DNA from: Margaritispora aquatica
Taxonomy: Eukaryota > Ascomycota > Leotiomycetes > Helotiales > Discinellaceae
Direction: 5' to 3'
NCBI GenBank assembly: GCA_007644065.1
Contig: VJWN01000013.1
Span: forward strand, 1,054,001-1,118,000
Length of the DNA: 64,000 nt
Shown here: positions 48,517 to 60,321 of the stretch, in pieces
Layout: every line of letters starts with the position of its first letter
Position numbering within the stretch: the stretch's first letter is position 1
Notes under the pieces: generated by a model
Told to the model about the DNA's origin: nothing
Seen by the model: the letters and a program-made list of their open reading frames with translations, nothing else
Database searches by the model: none
Position numbers and translations under genes: made by a program

Positions 48517-50528
48517 TTAATTGTTGACTGCATTGAACCCTCCAGCTGCAGGTGTTCCAACATCATCGGCCATCTCTACATCCTCATCCACGGTTTCAGC
48601 AGTACCGTGGTCACGTCTATCTTTCTCCGTCTCGATTTCTTTCTTCTGGCTTTCAAACTTGGCCAAATATGCATCACGCACATCGTCATCAGCTGCAGCC
48701 CAGCCTCTTGCTAGCTTGGCTTGAATTTCTCTCTCATCTTTAGTGTCCACCTCATATCCTGGGCGTTGCTCCTCGCAGAAGATCTCGAATGGACTCTTTG
48801 GGCGAGTTTTCGATGACCCAGAAATGGGAGGGTTTGGAGCGTGGTGCCCATTGGGAGGCTCGCGCCGGCTTGAAATTGCTGTTTGTCCTTGGGGTGTAGA
48901 ATGGCGAAGAGGATCCACGTGGTGGGAGTGAGAAAATGCATCTGATGATGGTGATAGAGTCACAGGACCCTGTTGGATGAATGTAGATCCAACGCGGCCA
49001 TCCATATCGGCCGTAAGATAGTCTGGCTTCCGGTGGCCACGCTTAGTCCGCAAGGGCTTCTCCTTAGGCTGTAGGAAAACTGTGTCAGCCGGCTCATTTC
49101 GGTCAATTTACTGAGCACATTGTGAAAGCGATGACTTACGGTAGGTGGAGGGCTTGGACTGCCCTCGGAATCTTCTACGTTTGTGCTTGTTCGCTTTGCC
49201 AATTGCTCAAGTAGAAATGCACGCTCCAAGCGACCTTTGTAGATGGCACGATTCAGTCGTTCGATACGAAGGCGTGAAGCATCGTTAGACTCCTCAACCT
49301 CATTGAGTCTTGTCTTTAACTGTATGCATTTCAATCGATACGCAGCCTCGACAGAAGGAGGCAGCTCGGGTGGAACTATACGTCTGCCTGTTAGCCTTGA
49401 TGAACGCTTGCTAGGAGCGATGCCAGCCTCCGGGAAATGACTCGTTATAGGAGAAATAGAATGAGAATAAGGTTGATTAAGGAGAAACATTCCAAATCGA
49501 GGGGCGCGAGCAGTCGGCTGTAGCGAAGGAGATGCATGTAGTGTTGGTGGTTGCGTAGTCGAATTTCGCCATGACAAATTGTTGGGAGTGATAGTCATCT
49601 GGTAGCTCGAAGAGTCCAAGTCTTGCAATGATACCAAGTGGCGAGTATCAGACAGTATCAGTCGGTTTGAATCTTTGAACATAGCTACATTTGCAGCTTC
49701 ATTTCCCAAGCCCCTAACCCCAGGAAAAAGATAGGCTGTTTGTCCTTGATGGTGGGATGGCAAAAAAATTATTTCCAAGTTATTCTGATTCAACTCGAGT
49801 GATAATTGAGATTGATGTGTCTGTGCCTGAAGGATTGGTCTGGCTTGAGTTATCTCAAGCCGAGCTGGAATATTGGAAGTTTGTCTGGCTTCCATTATTC
49901 CACCAGACCTGCAAGTTGAAGTTCTCGAGAATAGAACAATGGCAAGTGAAGACGGTTGGATATTGAGATTCCCTGGGGAATTCATATTGAAAGAGGATTG
50001 CGATTTTGCGACTTTGGGCGATTTTAGAGGTGATGGGAATTCTAGCGTCGATCCTTCTTCTTGCTGCTGGAGATGCTGCCGCGGGCTAGGCACTTTCCCT
50101 TTCATAGCACTGGCCTTAGACTTATTATGTGCGACATGCTTTGCGTTGATTCCGATGTTCCCTGTAGCATTCTTGAATGATTGCTCCTGAGGAGGTGGTA
50201 CATTGTGAGGCCATGAATTGGCTGACAATCCATTGGATCTTCCTATAGCAGATGCTGGACGCTGCGATTCCTCTAGTTCTGAGGCCTGGGTATGTTCGAC
50301 TGGCAGAGGTATTTGCGGATAGGGCGACTGATATACCACTTCTGCATCCTTCGAAGTCCATGACTCCATTGCGCTCGCTGGGAAGTCATATATCGATGGG
50401 ATCGAGGAGCACATGCGCTCTCTGAGGGGCGCAAACTTGTATAATTTCTCAATCCTGAGAGTCCCGGTATGAGGGCTTTCCCCCACAACTACGGTGTATG
50501 TCGTATAGACATAGGGAGTTGATGACAT
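48517..50528 (-). CDS. INO80-complex HMG-box subunit, Nhp10/Nht1-like (646 aa)
   Basis: Model: exons 50528-49140 and 49068-48517; phases agree and total 1941 nt. The key block is at about residues 391-445: ELPPSVEAAYRLKCIQLK, then LNEVEESNDASRLRIERLNR and LERAFLLEQLAKR. This is the coiled-coil INO80F-type domain found in fungal INO80 chromatin-remodelling subunits. It joins PKEKPLRTKRGHRKPD across the intron. An HMG-box-like domain spans about 553-615 (PKSPFEIFCEEQRPGY, ARGWAAADDDVRDAYLAKFE). The ~390 residues before the coiled coil are Ser/Gln-rich and longer than I recall in relatives, so the start is uncertain, although the frame is open for 1.1 kb. The ATG at 50528 overlaps the stop of an upstream ORF. 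Nuclear. Confidence 0.8.
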
Positions 50529-50584
50529 CAAGCTTGTCGCAAAGGAATAGGCAAAATTCTGGACTTACTGGTTGGAGGGGCCAT
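50528..50584 (-). promoter_or_regulatory. Upstream ORF (18 codons) overlapping the INO80-subunit start as TGATG
   Basis: An ATG at 50584 opens an 18-codon frame (MAPPTSKSRILPIPLRQA) whose TGA shares bases with the next ATG (TGATG at 50530-50526). It may be a translation-coupling uORF. It might instead be the true N-terminus joined by unmodelled splicing, since a GTAAGT donor lies within it. Confidence 0.5.
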
Positions 50585-50907
50585 TCTGGCGAGTTTGCCT
50601 AAAAAGGCAGGCAATTGCACGTGTAGAGTAACGAGTAATCGAGGCTAGAATAATGGTCGAAAGTGAATAGACGGTGGTTGTGTTTGACCATATATTTCTA
50701 CGTTCAAGACTGAATGTTGTTGCACGTACAAGCTTCAAACCTCCATCGTCATTGGAGGTGCACAAGGAATCACATTCTTCCGCTCCGAGCTGCTGATGCC
50801 TCAGGCAATAGGCGAACGCGGAACTTTTTTGGTCAACGCGACTTTTTGGCTAGAGCTTTGGGAAATCTACAGCTTGACAGGAATATTACCCCTCCAAAAC
50901 AATCAAG
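50585..50907. other. Shared divergent promoter of the INO80 subunit and CCT8 genes
   Basis: About 320 bases between two divergent housekeeping starts. No clear element recognised. Confidence 0.6.
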
Positions 50908-52703
50908 ATGTCTCTCAATATCCCCAACGCCCCGAACTCGAACCTGTTCAAGCAGGGTTATAATAAGTACAAAACTACTCCTTCTACTTTTATTCATGCA
51001 TAATAGCTAAGTCCACAAATAGCTATGATTCCGAGGATGGAGCTGTTCTTCGCAACATTGATGCCTGTCGCACAATTTCTTCGACTGTGCAGACCTCCTT
51101 AGGACCATATGGTCGCAATAAGATCGTTATCAACCATCTGCAGAAGATGATCTTGACCTCAGATGCTGCCACTATCCTTCGAGAACTCGATGTTGTGCAC
51201 CCCGCGGCCAAGCTTGTCGTCATGGCAAGTCAGCAGCAAGAAGCAGAAATGGGAGATGCAACAAACTTGGTTATTGTTCTGGCAGGAGAGCTATTGAAGA
51301 AAGCTGAGGATTTGCTCCGGATGGGTCTCAAGACAAGCGATGTCATTCGAGGTTATGAAATGGCACAAACATTTGCTCTGAAGGAACTGGAGGAGTTGGA
51401 GGTTGATAAGGTGGAGGACATCCGAGACAAAGAGGAGCTCAGCAAAGCCATCCGGACTGTCATTGCAAGCAAGCAGAGTGGAAGTGAAGACTTTCTGGCT
51501 GGAATGGTTGCAGAAGCCGTTCTTGCAGTGCTTCCCAAGAACCCCGTCAACTTCAATGTTGACAACATTCGGGTGGTTAAAATTATGGGAGGAAGCCTGG
51601 AGCAGAGCAGAGTGGTCAAGGGTATGGTTTTCGGTCGGGAGCCAGACGGATCAGTCAAGAAGGCAGTAAGAGCAAAGGTTGGTGTATTTTCATGCCCAAT
51701 CGACACCAGCCAAACCGAGACCAAGGGCACGGTCTTATTACACAACGCAAAGGAAATGCTGGACTTTACCAAGGGGGAGGAGAGTCAGCTAGAAACTCAC
51801 ATTAAGGAGCTGTTCGACTCCGGTCTACGAGTTGTAGTTGCTGGATCCACAGTTGGTGAGCTGGCTATGCATTATCTGAATCGCTTCGGTATCCTCGTTA
51901 TTCGCATTTTGAGCAAGTTTGAGTTACGGAGATTATGCAGAGTTGTGGGTGCTACTCCATTAGCTAGACTGGGAGCTCCTATGCCTGATGAGATGGGTAG
52001 TGTTGATATTGTCGAGACTCTTGAGATTGGTGGAGATCGTGTTACAGTTTTCAGACAAGAGAACGAGGCAACCAGGACCGCTACTCTCGTTCTTCGGGGA
52101 GCAACACAGAACCACTTGGACGACATTGAGCGTGCTGTTGATGATGGAGTCAACGTCGTCAAGGCAATCACAAGAGATCCAAGACTCGTCCCAGGTGCTG
52201 GTGCAACAGAGATGCAACTCGTTGAGCGGATACAAGCTTATGGAGACAGGACTCCTGGCTTGGCTCAATACTCAATCAGAAAGTATGGTGAAGCATTTGA
52301 GGTCATCCCAAGAACATTGGCGGAGAGTGCTGGACTTGATGCTACTGAGGTACTGAGCAGGCTTTATACTGCGCACAGCAAGAAGACCGACTGGAATACT
52401 GGCGTTGATATTGAGGTAAGTCATGCTTGCTTTGACAGTAAAACTCTAGTTAACTTTTGCATAGAATGATGATGGAACCGGAACTCTCGATGCTAATGAT
52501 GAGGGGATTCTGGATCTCATGATCTCGAAGAGCTGGGCAATCAAGCTCGCTACCGAGGCTGCTCGAACTGTTCTGTCTGTTGATCAAATTATTGTTGCAC
52601 GACAGGCTGGTGGACCAAAGCCACCTGGACCCAACCCTGTAGGTTAATTTCTCTGATACTTGTTACTTTTGCTAACGACTTATAGAACTGGGATGAAGAT
52701 TAG
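50908..52703 (+). CDS. CCT8: T-complex chaperonin subunit theta (CCT8), 547 aa
   Basis: Subunit of the cytosolic TRiC/CCT ring that folds actin and tubulin using ATP. Model: exons 50908-50966, 51023-52415, 52465-52638 and 52686-52703; phases agree and total 1644 nt. The N-terminus MSLNIPNAPNSNLFKQGY joins NNYDSEDGAVLRN across intron 1. Chaperonin landmarks follow: TSLGPYGRNKIVINHLQKM (ATP-binding loop), MGDATNLVIVLAGELL, the apical VRAKVGVFSCPIDTSQTETKG and VPGAGATEMQLV. The theta-type ending has ARQAGGPKPPGPN then NWDED in an 18-nt last exon. Length matches the family (about 548). Confidence 0.97.
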
Positions 52704-53128
52704 GTTTGACGTTTAGATGATAATGAGATGTAAAATACCAAAGTTATGCATCATCCTGACTTGCTCGTGATTTGCGAGCATTGCAAGCTATAACCTCTCT
52801 TCACCTTACAAAAGACTTTTCTATCATTTTTATCACTTTTGATCACATGTTGCCTAGTTGGCTTGATAGCGTCCATTATCTGCTTGAATCTAGAAGATGA
52901 TTATACTTCATTTGTGCGTGAATTTCAAGCTCCACAATTTTCGCCAATCAAAGCCTTCCACCTTTTTATCCAACAGAACCGAAGTCTTCGTTGGCCTGCT
53001 GAGTCTCTATCTTCTTCAGTAACGTATCAACGCTCGTCCAAACACAAACAACCAATCTGGGGCTCAGAACAAACCGATTTATATACTTTACTAGCTAGAA
53101 GCAGCAGTAACTGCACTGCACACTAGAA
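52704..53128. other. Intergenic between CCT8 and the aminotransferase gene
   Basis: CCT8 3' flank and upstream region of the next gene. An open frame 52839-53126 has no recognisable domain and is probably leader or promoter. Confidence 0.55.
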
Positions 53129-54740
53129 ATGACTCAGCTTTCTTCCCGCGCATTGGCAAATGCTGCACCCAGTGAGATGTTCAAACTTATGGGTGCTGTC
53201 TTCTCGAACCCCTATTCCGAGACGAATCCAGACGGAGTCGTCTTTATGGGGCTCGCAGAAAACAAGCTTATGTATGCACTCTCCATGTCATCACTCCCAC
53301 CGCAAGGCTGAAACTCCATCTAGGCATCCTGAGATAGCAGCATTTATCAACAAGCATCTCAATGTTACCAGTAAAAGTGAGAATGCCTCGTAATTCGCTC
53401 TTCGTTTAACTAACATACGGCAGTGCTCACCTACGGCGATGGCCCATCAGGGTCTATGGCTCTTCGCTCCGCAATGGCAGGGTACATTAATCGAGAATTC
53501 AACCCTAAAGAAAGCTTAGACACAAGCCATGTTACTATCCTAAGTGGTGTCAGCGCAGTAATTGACGCATTGTGCTTCTCTATCGCTGAGCCTGGCGACG
53601 GAATTCTGGTCGCAAGACCTCTGTATGTTGGCTTCTTGGGTGACATGCAGAATCGAGCTCAGTATGTTTCAATTTGGAGCCAGACGCAAAGCGAGTAAGC
53701 TGATGTCTGCGCAGAGTCAAAGTGATACCAGTCCCGATGCATGGCTCTGATGTCACGAGTCTTGCTTCTGTAGCGAGGCATGAGGAGGCTTTACAGAGGG
53801 CCGAGAAAGATGGAGTCAAGATTAAAGGTCTATTGCTGTGTAGCCCGCATAACCCTCTTGGTCGGTGCTATACAACTGAGGTTATTGAAGCGTATCTGGT
53901 GCTTTGTCAGAAGTACAAAATTCATTTCATCAGGTACGTTCGTCAACATGGGCTTTGATATCTAGAACAAGAACGCTTAATTTGAATAGTGATGAAGTAT
54001 ACGCCAAATCTGTGTTTCCTACCGCCGAAGTTCCAAACCCGACACCATTCGCATCTGTGTTGTCTTTAGACATACAAAAGTTCATCGATCCATCACTCGT
54101 GCATGTTTTCTATGGCATGTCGAAGGTAAGCGCCCAACCCCTGCCTCAAAAGTACATTTTTCAGGGTTTGACCGTAACAGGACTTTTGCTCTAACGGTCT
54201 TCGCATCGCAGCGTTCATCTCTCAGCACAACCCGCCACTGCACGGAAACATGTCTACCTGCGCTAATTTTTCATGGGCATCGAGCCTCTCAGACACAGCA
54301 TGGACATCTATGCTCAATGACGAAGCTTGGTTGAGCGAATACTTTGCCACGCTCACAAGCAGATTACAAGCCAGCTACGAGATATGCACTACACTTTTGA
54401 GGGCGCTGAATATCACATATATCCCAGCGTAAGATCATGATACAATAATGATAGAGAGCATGAGAAACTAAGACATGCTAGGAATTGTGGACACTTCATC
54501 TGGATTTCACTGAAGCATCTACTTCCAGAAAAGACACTGGAGGAAGAGCGGAAGCTAGCTTGGAAGATGGTGAATGGAGGTGTGTGGCTTGCTACTGGTG
54601 AGGCATTTAGTAGTGAGGAGCCGGGATGGTTCAGGATCAGTTTTACGGTTCCTGACGATGAGTTGAGGTTTGGGATGGAGAGACTGAGGGCTGTTTTGGG
54701 GAGTCTACCCAGCTCAAACGGAGCGGATGCAAGTCGATGA
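53129..54740 (+). CDS. ACC-synthase-like PLP-dependent aminotransferase (431 aa)
   Basis: Model: exons 53129-53271, 53324-53376, 53424-53661, 53715-53933, 53990-54125, 54181-54428 and 54482-54740; all phases agree and total 1296 nt. Fold type I aminotransferase of the 1-aminocyclopropane-1-carboxylate synthase-like group. Landmarks: VFMGLAENKLM, MLTYGDGPSGSMALR, ILSGVSAVIDALCFSI, GLLLCSPHNPLGRCYT, ISDEVYAKSVF and the PLP-lysine site GMSKDF, with Lys263 as the last codon of exon 5. The end has a WFRISF motif with the carboxylate-binding Arg. Fungal members are often of unknown substrate, some in secondary-metabolite clusters. Seven exons are dense for the window. True ACC synthase activity is not implied. 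Confidence 0.88.
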
Positions 54741-54865
54741 AGCATTCTTAAGACTTTCCAAAATATGCAGAAGTTTTTCCATTAGGCAAGCTTGACTTCT
54801 AGCTAAGATGTATTTATCATATAACAGATTATTTCAGATCACAATACAGACTACTATTCACCTCT

Positions 54866-56056
54866 TCACAACTTACTCACCTTCCCGTTCTTCTCCAAGA
54901 ATTCCCTAATACACTCATTCACCTCAGCAGGCTTCTCCCATAACGCCCAATGACTCGCCTCCACCTCCCTCCTCATGAAGTTCTTAAAGAATGCATCCAT
55001 CCCCTTACTCAAAGCAGGTGGCAACGCATCATCCTTACTCGCCCCAATGAACAGCATCGGCATCTCAAACTGCCATCCCTCCTCAAATTTCCCCGCAAAC
55101 TCAACCTCATTCTTGAAATTCAACTCACCAGTCCGATACCAGTTCAACGGACCGTGCATCCCCTTCCGCGAATACTGCTGGACATACCAGTCCATCTCCT
55201 CAACACTCAGCAATGGACTTTTCCCCACTTTATCCAAACGGTCAAAATAGATGCCATGCGAGACAGCAAACGTCTGTTCCTTCGAAGGCGTGCGTCCACC
55301 ATACATGCCATTCAGGAACTGCCGGAGCTTCTCTGGTCCGACGAGTTGAGCTTCGGCTTCTGGCCCGCGCAGCTGGAGCTGGTACTTGAAATTCGGGAGC
55401 ACGGCGCCTGCATCGATGAATTTCCTTCCCATAGGCCTGAACGGCGTGCAGACACTGAAGACGGCTGAGATGAGCTTGGGGTAGAACAGGGCAATGCGGA
55501 ATACTACTGCTCCTCCCCAATCATGACCTCCGAGAATTATGGTTGAGAGTGAAAGTTGCTTCGCCACTGGTGCTTGTTAGCGATAATAGAAATGAAGATA
55601 GGAGGCAAGTACATACATTCAGCCATGTCGTCGGCTGTTCGCTTGAAGGTGTAGAATTCTGGTGATTCCGGTGCTTCGGTTCCGGCGTAGCCCATCATAT
55701 CTGGGACGACGACGCGGAGGCCCAGGGAGGTAAGGAAGGGAATTTGATATCGCCATCCTAAGGAGCAATCGGGCCAGCCGCTGAGATGTGTTAGTATATG
55801 TTTTGGATAAGTAGTCGGAAGCGGGTTATTGTTTTGAGCTGACTTTCTCGAATAGTCATCATGAAGCTTAACACTCAGGATTCGTGCTATATAATAGGAG
55901 TAGAGAAGAGCATAGAATCACCTACTGAATCAAAAAGATGGTATCCACAATCTTTCCATCCTTCGGCTCGGAAAGGATGTAATTATACGTCACTCCATTC
56001 AGAGTAGCATTCTTGTACTCAATACGCGAGTCTGTGGGTGAGATCTTGTCAACCAT
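54866..56056 (-). CDS. Epoxide hydrolase-type alpha/beta hydrolase (331 aa)
   Basis: Model: exons 56056-55926, 55780-55617 and 55566-54866; phases agree and total 996 nt. Hydrolyses epoxides (or related bonds) through an Asp nucleophile. Landmarks: oxyanion-hole H44-G-W-P-D48, nucleophile Asp114 in GGHDWGGAVV, lid tyrosines near FDRL and NWYRTGEL, the charge-relay acid in the GASKDDALPP region, and catalytic His about 304 in SHWALWEKP. There is no signal peptide, so a soluble cytosolic or peroxisomal enzyme is likely. Its gene converges on the aminotransferase gene with only ~125 bases between stops. Intron 1 is 145 nt, long for this window. Juvenile-hormone or plant-type homologues share the order; natural substrate unknown. 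Confidence 0.9.
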
Positions 56057-57933
56057 TTTGCAGCACTGCTTTTCTCACTCAAGCTGACTTCAGGAAATGT
56101 CAGAGTTTTATACTTGAGCACAGCGTGGGGTCTGTTTGAGGTTATCGCATGGACCTGATGCAGCTAGCGAAAGTATAGCTCTGACTGTACGAAACCGGGT
56201 CCATGGTGCGTGCATATGCCGTGGCTGCCCCGTGCCTCGGCTTATGTATCCGGATGTCTTCCGGGCTGATGTCGTCATTGGTTTGTGTTGCCTATGAGGT
56301 GTTTTGGATTTTGCGTTCAGACAAGAGATGTTCCACGCAAGTTCATCACGGAGATAAGCAATAATACCGAGTTAAGGACGAAATTATTAGTATATAGTGC
56401 GAAGAACTTGACACTGGAGGAACTGAATAAGTTTGGCGTAAGACTTCATATTGGGTGTTTTTAATCGAGCGTACTTATGAGCACAGAAAGCTATATTACG
56501 AGTCACTTTGGTAGAACGAAAGTAAGAACGTTTATGTGAGGTTCGCTGACAGCGTAGTTGACGATGACAGCGACAAGATTATAAAGCACATAATTAGCTA
56601 CTGAAATGGAACAAACCCAATACAAACAACTCTTGTAGAAGCAGTACTCTTCAAGTTTTATTAAAGATATCTAAGAGATGATGAAATTGTGAAAGTTCCA
56701 AAACAGAACGACACACACCATAATTCGCTTCTGTGCCATATCTAGTTTCCTTAGTCTGAAGGCTTGGAGATATCACACTTAGTCTTTATAGAAACGAGAC
56801 TCTCAGTGTGCTCAAACAATACACCAATATCTTTGTGTTAATATCAATTCAGTTTCAGAAATTCTTTCGCTAAGCGATTGTAAAGTAGTGAAGTGTCACA
56901 TCACAATCGATTTGAGTTCAAAGCTCTGTCATGTGAAATCAATTCAGAGAAGCTCTCGATCAAGAGGCGTGTCATCCTAGAAATCATCTAACGGTGGCTG
57001 ATCTTTTTCTTCTTCGGCATAATGGCGAGTTTAGGATTTGCAGTTTTTACTCTGTGCATCGGATTATGATGATCATCAATCCAGCGAGGTTGGGGATTAA
57101 CAGAGATTAGTGGACGTCAGTATCTTATGAAGAGTTCACAGTCAGTCTTGTGTCTCTTCTGATGCCTATTGATCTAAATTAAACTTGGAAAAGAAATTAG
57201 GTCGTGAATGATTTACATGCCTGCTGTATGTTTGCACTCATCTTAGGAAATTTGATAAAAAGTATATATAGATCTTTTGGTCGACATAGTTTTATCTTGG
57301 CAGACTCGTCAATAGGTGTGTTCTGGTTCTTCTATGGAGCAAGTCAGGTCAACACTGACAGATTTGCTAAATTTGCTTCAGGGACGATTCATTGCTGTGG
57401 TATCCATCTCAGTTTAATGAATAGCAACAAGCCCATGAGAAGCAAAGCTGTAGTAAGAAATCAGCTCAATACTTGATAACAACAATAGCAAATGACAGCA
57501 AGAGTGGTGTTACATTGATGGATGTTTGGTGAAGAGATTATCGTAAATTACGATAATTTACGTACCCCATAAGACTTCATGATAATAACTGCTCGAGTAT
57601 AACATGTATCCACTGGGTAAATATAATCACAATCTTCGAACTTAGAGCACTATGGAGAGCTAGCTGAAGAAGTTCAGTCAAACAAGGGGAGTTAGTTTTA
57701 TATACTGCTGAAGTCTAACCACACTTAGAGACTCAGCATCAAAGAGATATGTCAATTCTTAATATTATAGATTAGGTTGCTGATCCCTTTTCGAAACTTT
57801 TGTATGCGAAATAGAACATGATTTTGCAACGGAGCGATATCTATCACGGAGATAACCTGACTGTGCTTTCTCTGAAGATATGACGAAGAGGCACAGTTTA
57901 CATTTATAGCAATAAGATTGGATTTGCCAACCC
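56057..57933. other. AT-rich intergenic region, 1.9 kb
   Basis: AT-rich with only weak frames (57204-57476). A TAATTTACG palindrome-like word (TACGATAATTTACGTA) occurs near 57549-57563. No gene or intact transposon recognised. Confidence 0.5.
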
Positions 57934-59307
57934 TCATGACATCTTCGCTTGTAGCCACTCTATGAAGCAATCATCATGCGGCTTGCTGGTGTGGTAGGTT
58001 CTGCTGTCATATCGGTAGCTTGATATCCACTGGAAGCTGCTGAACCAAAGCCAAGCGAATGTCCAAATATATCCCAGCGTTTTCCACATCCCTGTAATAC
58101 ATCAGCATTAATTATCTCGCATTTGAAATCCCCATTCTCCCTACTCTTCTCGCATTCTTCTCTCCTTTAAGGATACCTGCGGGTGAAGAGAAATTGGTGA
58201 ACTCACAATTAACCTTGAACCCCTGCGCTCTCCCCCAATCCATCACATAATCCTCCAACCTCATCACCACAGCCTGCGCCAGGAAGTACACCAAAATCCA
58301 CTTCCCACTCGGCAAATACTCCGAATCCAGCGTGGGCAACCAATGCACGAATCCACTGACACCAAACGAGCAAAGCAAGCTCGTCCATCTCCTCATACTA
58401 CGACTCTTCACACCTAGAAATCTCTGCACATACGGTGTGGGAAATCCAAAAACTCGTCGGAGGGCTTGGTGCCAAGTTCTTCCCCAGTAGCGGGAAACGA
58501 GGTAGGCTTCTGAGATGGGTCCAAACACGGGTGGGTATTCGGATGCGGAGCCGAAGTTAAGGAAGACGAAGAGGAGCGCGGAGGTGTTGGACATGGTTGT
58601 TATGAATGCGAAGTTTGAGATGTGGAAGAGGAAAACAATGCTGAGGCGTGTGGGGAGGGGGAGATTGTCGAATTTTGTTTGAGCTGGTTGCGAATGGCGG
58701 ATGAGGGAGACGAGGTGGTGGTAGGTATCGAATGTTACACGCGCGAGAATAGTGTTTACTAACGTTTTGGAGAGGAAGCTCCTGTTTCAGAGTTAGATAT
58801 TATCCAGATATAAGGCATCTTTACATACCATTTGGAGCGAGGACGATGAGAAAAAGGTGCTTCGCTTCCCCAATTCCAACCAACACCTCTAGTATTAACT
58901 ATCCACAACACAAGACTCTTCTTGAACCTAGTCCAGAAGCTCTCGATCTTCACGAATGTAACCTTCTTCTTGCTGTTTTTCTTTTTAGTATCCTTCTCAG
59001 CTGTCTTGTAGAGATCATCGTCATCACAAAGCAGGCAAAAGTCGATAAATTTCAATGTGTATATGGCCACGATCATAATCCGGAAATGATCCTTCTCAAG
59101 ATCTCCAGTCGTGACCGCCCATGTCTGAGTCAGAACAAGGAGAAGTATGGGAGTGAAGACGAAGAATCGAGTCTTCTTGGGTGCTGTGTTTGCGAGGATG
59201 CAGATCACGAGGATGAGCGATGTGAACCATTCTCTCTGGGCGACTGGTCGTGTCGGAGAGGCGTGCCAATGCTTCGGATCGGAGAGGAAGGCGAGTGTTT
59301 GAAACAT
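57934..59307 (-). CDS. Wax-synthase-like membrane acyltransferase (403 aa)
   Basis: Model: exons 59307-58829, 58781-58207 and 58091-57934; phases agree and total 1212 nt. Multi-pass MBOAT-2/wax-synthase-like protein, a group that includes acetyltransferases acting on sesquiterpenoid and meroterpenoid products. Membrane segments include WFTSLILVICILANTA, FFVFTPILLLVLTQTWAV and WILVYFLAQAVVM. The region VNTRGVGWNWGSEAP is the cytosolic RGIGW-type motif and SRYWGRTWHQALRRVFG holds the catalytic-region WGRxWHQ motif. The last exon restores the expected ending (LGYIWTFAWLWFSSFQWIS); without that splice the frame would end early. The start is placed at MFQTLAFLSDPKHW; a longer open frame upstream has no ATG, so an extra 5' exon is possible. 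Probably endoplasmic reticulum. Substrate unknown. Confidence 0.82.
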
Positions 59308-60254
59308 TTCTGTGAGCGCTGCTCTGTCACAAGAGATATCTTTGTTCGAAGAATGAGGGAAGAAAAGCCCCAAGGGGTGGTAATTGGTGAAGCTTACCAA
59401 ATTCTCGAAATTTGCGAAGTCCCGTACTCATGACACCCAACAAGGATACATCGGCGCTTTCTACATCCCTTGGATTATCCTTTGCCTTATCGCACACTTA
59501 TTAATGCCAAAGATAAGAGCGCCTTGATGATAGCCAAAATGTAAAGAGTATGTTAGAGTGAAAGTCAATAAAGTGGAGAATTTTTGGGTTTGTAATCTCG
59601 CAATCTCGGGTCGGCTAGACATCAGACGTATTCTTCACGAGCTTAGAGCAAGCTGCTTTCTATCTTCACGGTTCAGAGTAAAGTCATTGAAACTCCCTTC
59701 TCGTGATCCTACTGTCTTGTGTTGGTTGTTTATTGTTGAATTGAGGGGCTCGCTTAAGACAGGGTTTCCTCAGTAGTGGAACTCCTCAGTAGTAACTATA
59801 ACGTCTATCTGTACGTGACGAAAATCTTATACGCCCCTTTAACTCTCTATAGAATAGGGATGAAAAGATAAAAGTTACTAGATATTAGTTATATACGATA
59901 AGCTTTGGTGTCAGGAACGTCAGGCGATATTGGGGAAGCAAAGTGATAGGTAGGATCCGATTAGCCTCCGCTAAGGCTCCGTCCCTTCTTTTATAAAACG
60001 TTAGAAAAGAGAGAAAGGTTAATATAAAGGTAGAGATTGGTTTTATTAAGAAAAAGACCCTTTTCAGTGAGTTGTACCATACTATCAAATCAAACCTCGC
60101 ATTTGGTCCTTATTTAAACTCAAGAAACGAGACTCCTTAAATAAATCTCTTAAAACGACAGTTTGATTTTAAATAGCGTTATATTTAGATCGGTAATTAA
60201 AAGGTAGCTAGAAAATATTCGTTTCACCCTCTACTATCTAACAATCAGACATAT
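59308..60254. other. AT-rich, RIP-like region
   Basis: No intact gene. From about 59800 the sequence is strongly AT-rich with TA-dense words, in contrast to the adjoining GC-richer WD40 gene. It may be RIP-mutated remnant of the same repeat gene or of a transposon. A short CTCAGTAGT repeat lies near 59769-59793. Confidence 0.5.
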
Positions 60255-60321
60255 ATGTTAGGTAGTATATTTTCGTCGGGTGAAAAGGTTATATATAGAC
60301 CGGACCTAGCCGGTATAGTAC
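60180..60321 (-). pseudogene. Decayed tenth WD40 repeat
   Basis: Just past the stop of the WD40 gene, words aligned to the repeat unit are still readable on the minus strand: CTTGAG for CTCGAG, CCGGCTAGGTC for CTGGCTGGGTC, AACCTTTTCACCCGACG for GCCTTCTCACCCGACG. Most differences are C-to-T or G-to-A, as expected from RIP. The unit fades out near 60180. Confidence 0.65.

Noticed and set aside
57204..57476. 90-codon plus-strand frame in AT-rich DNA
   Set aside because: No homology flavour and isolated in an AT-rich region.
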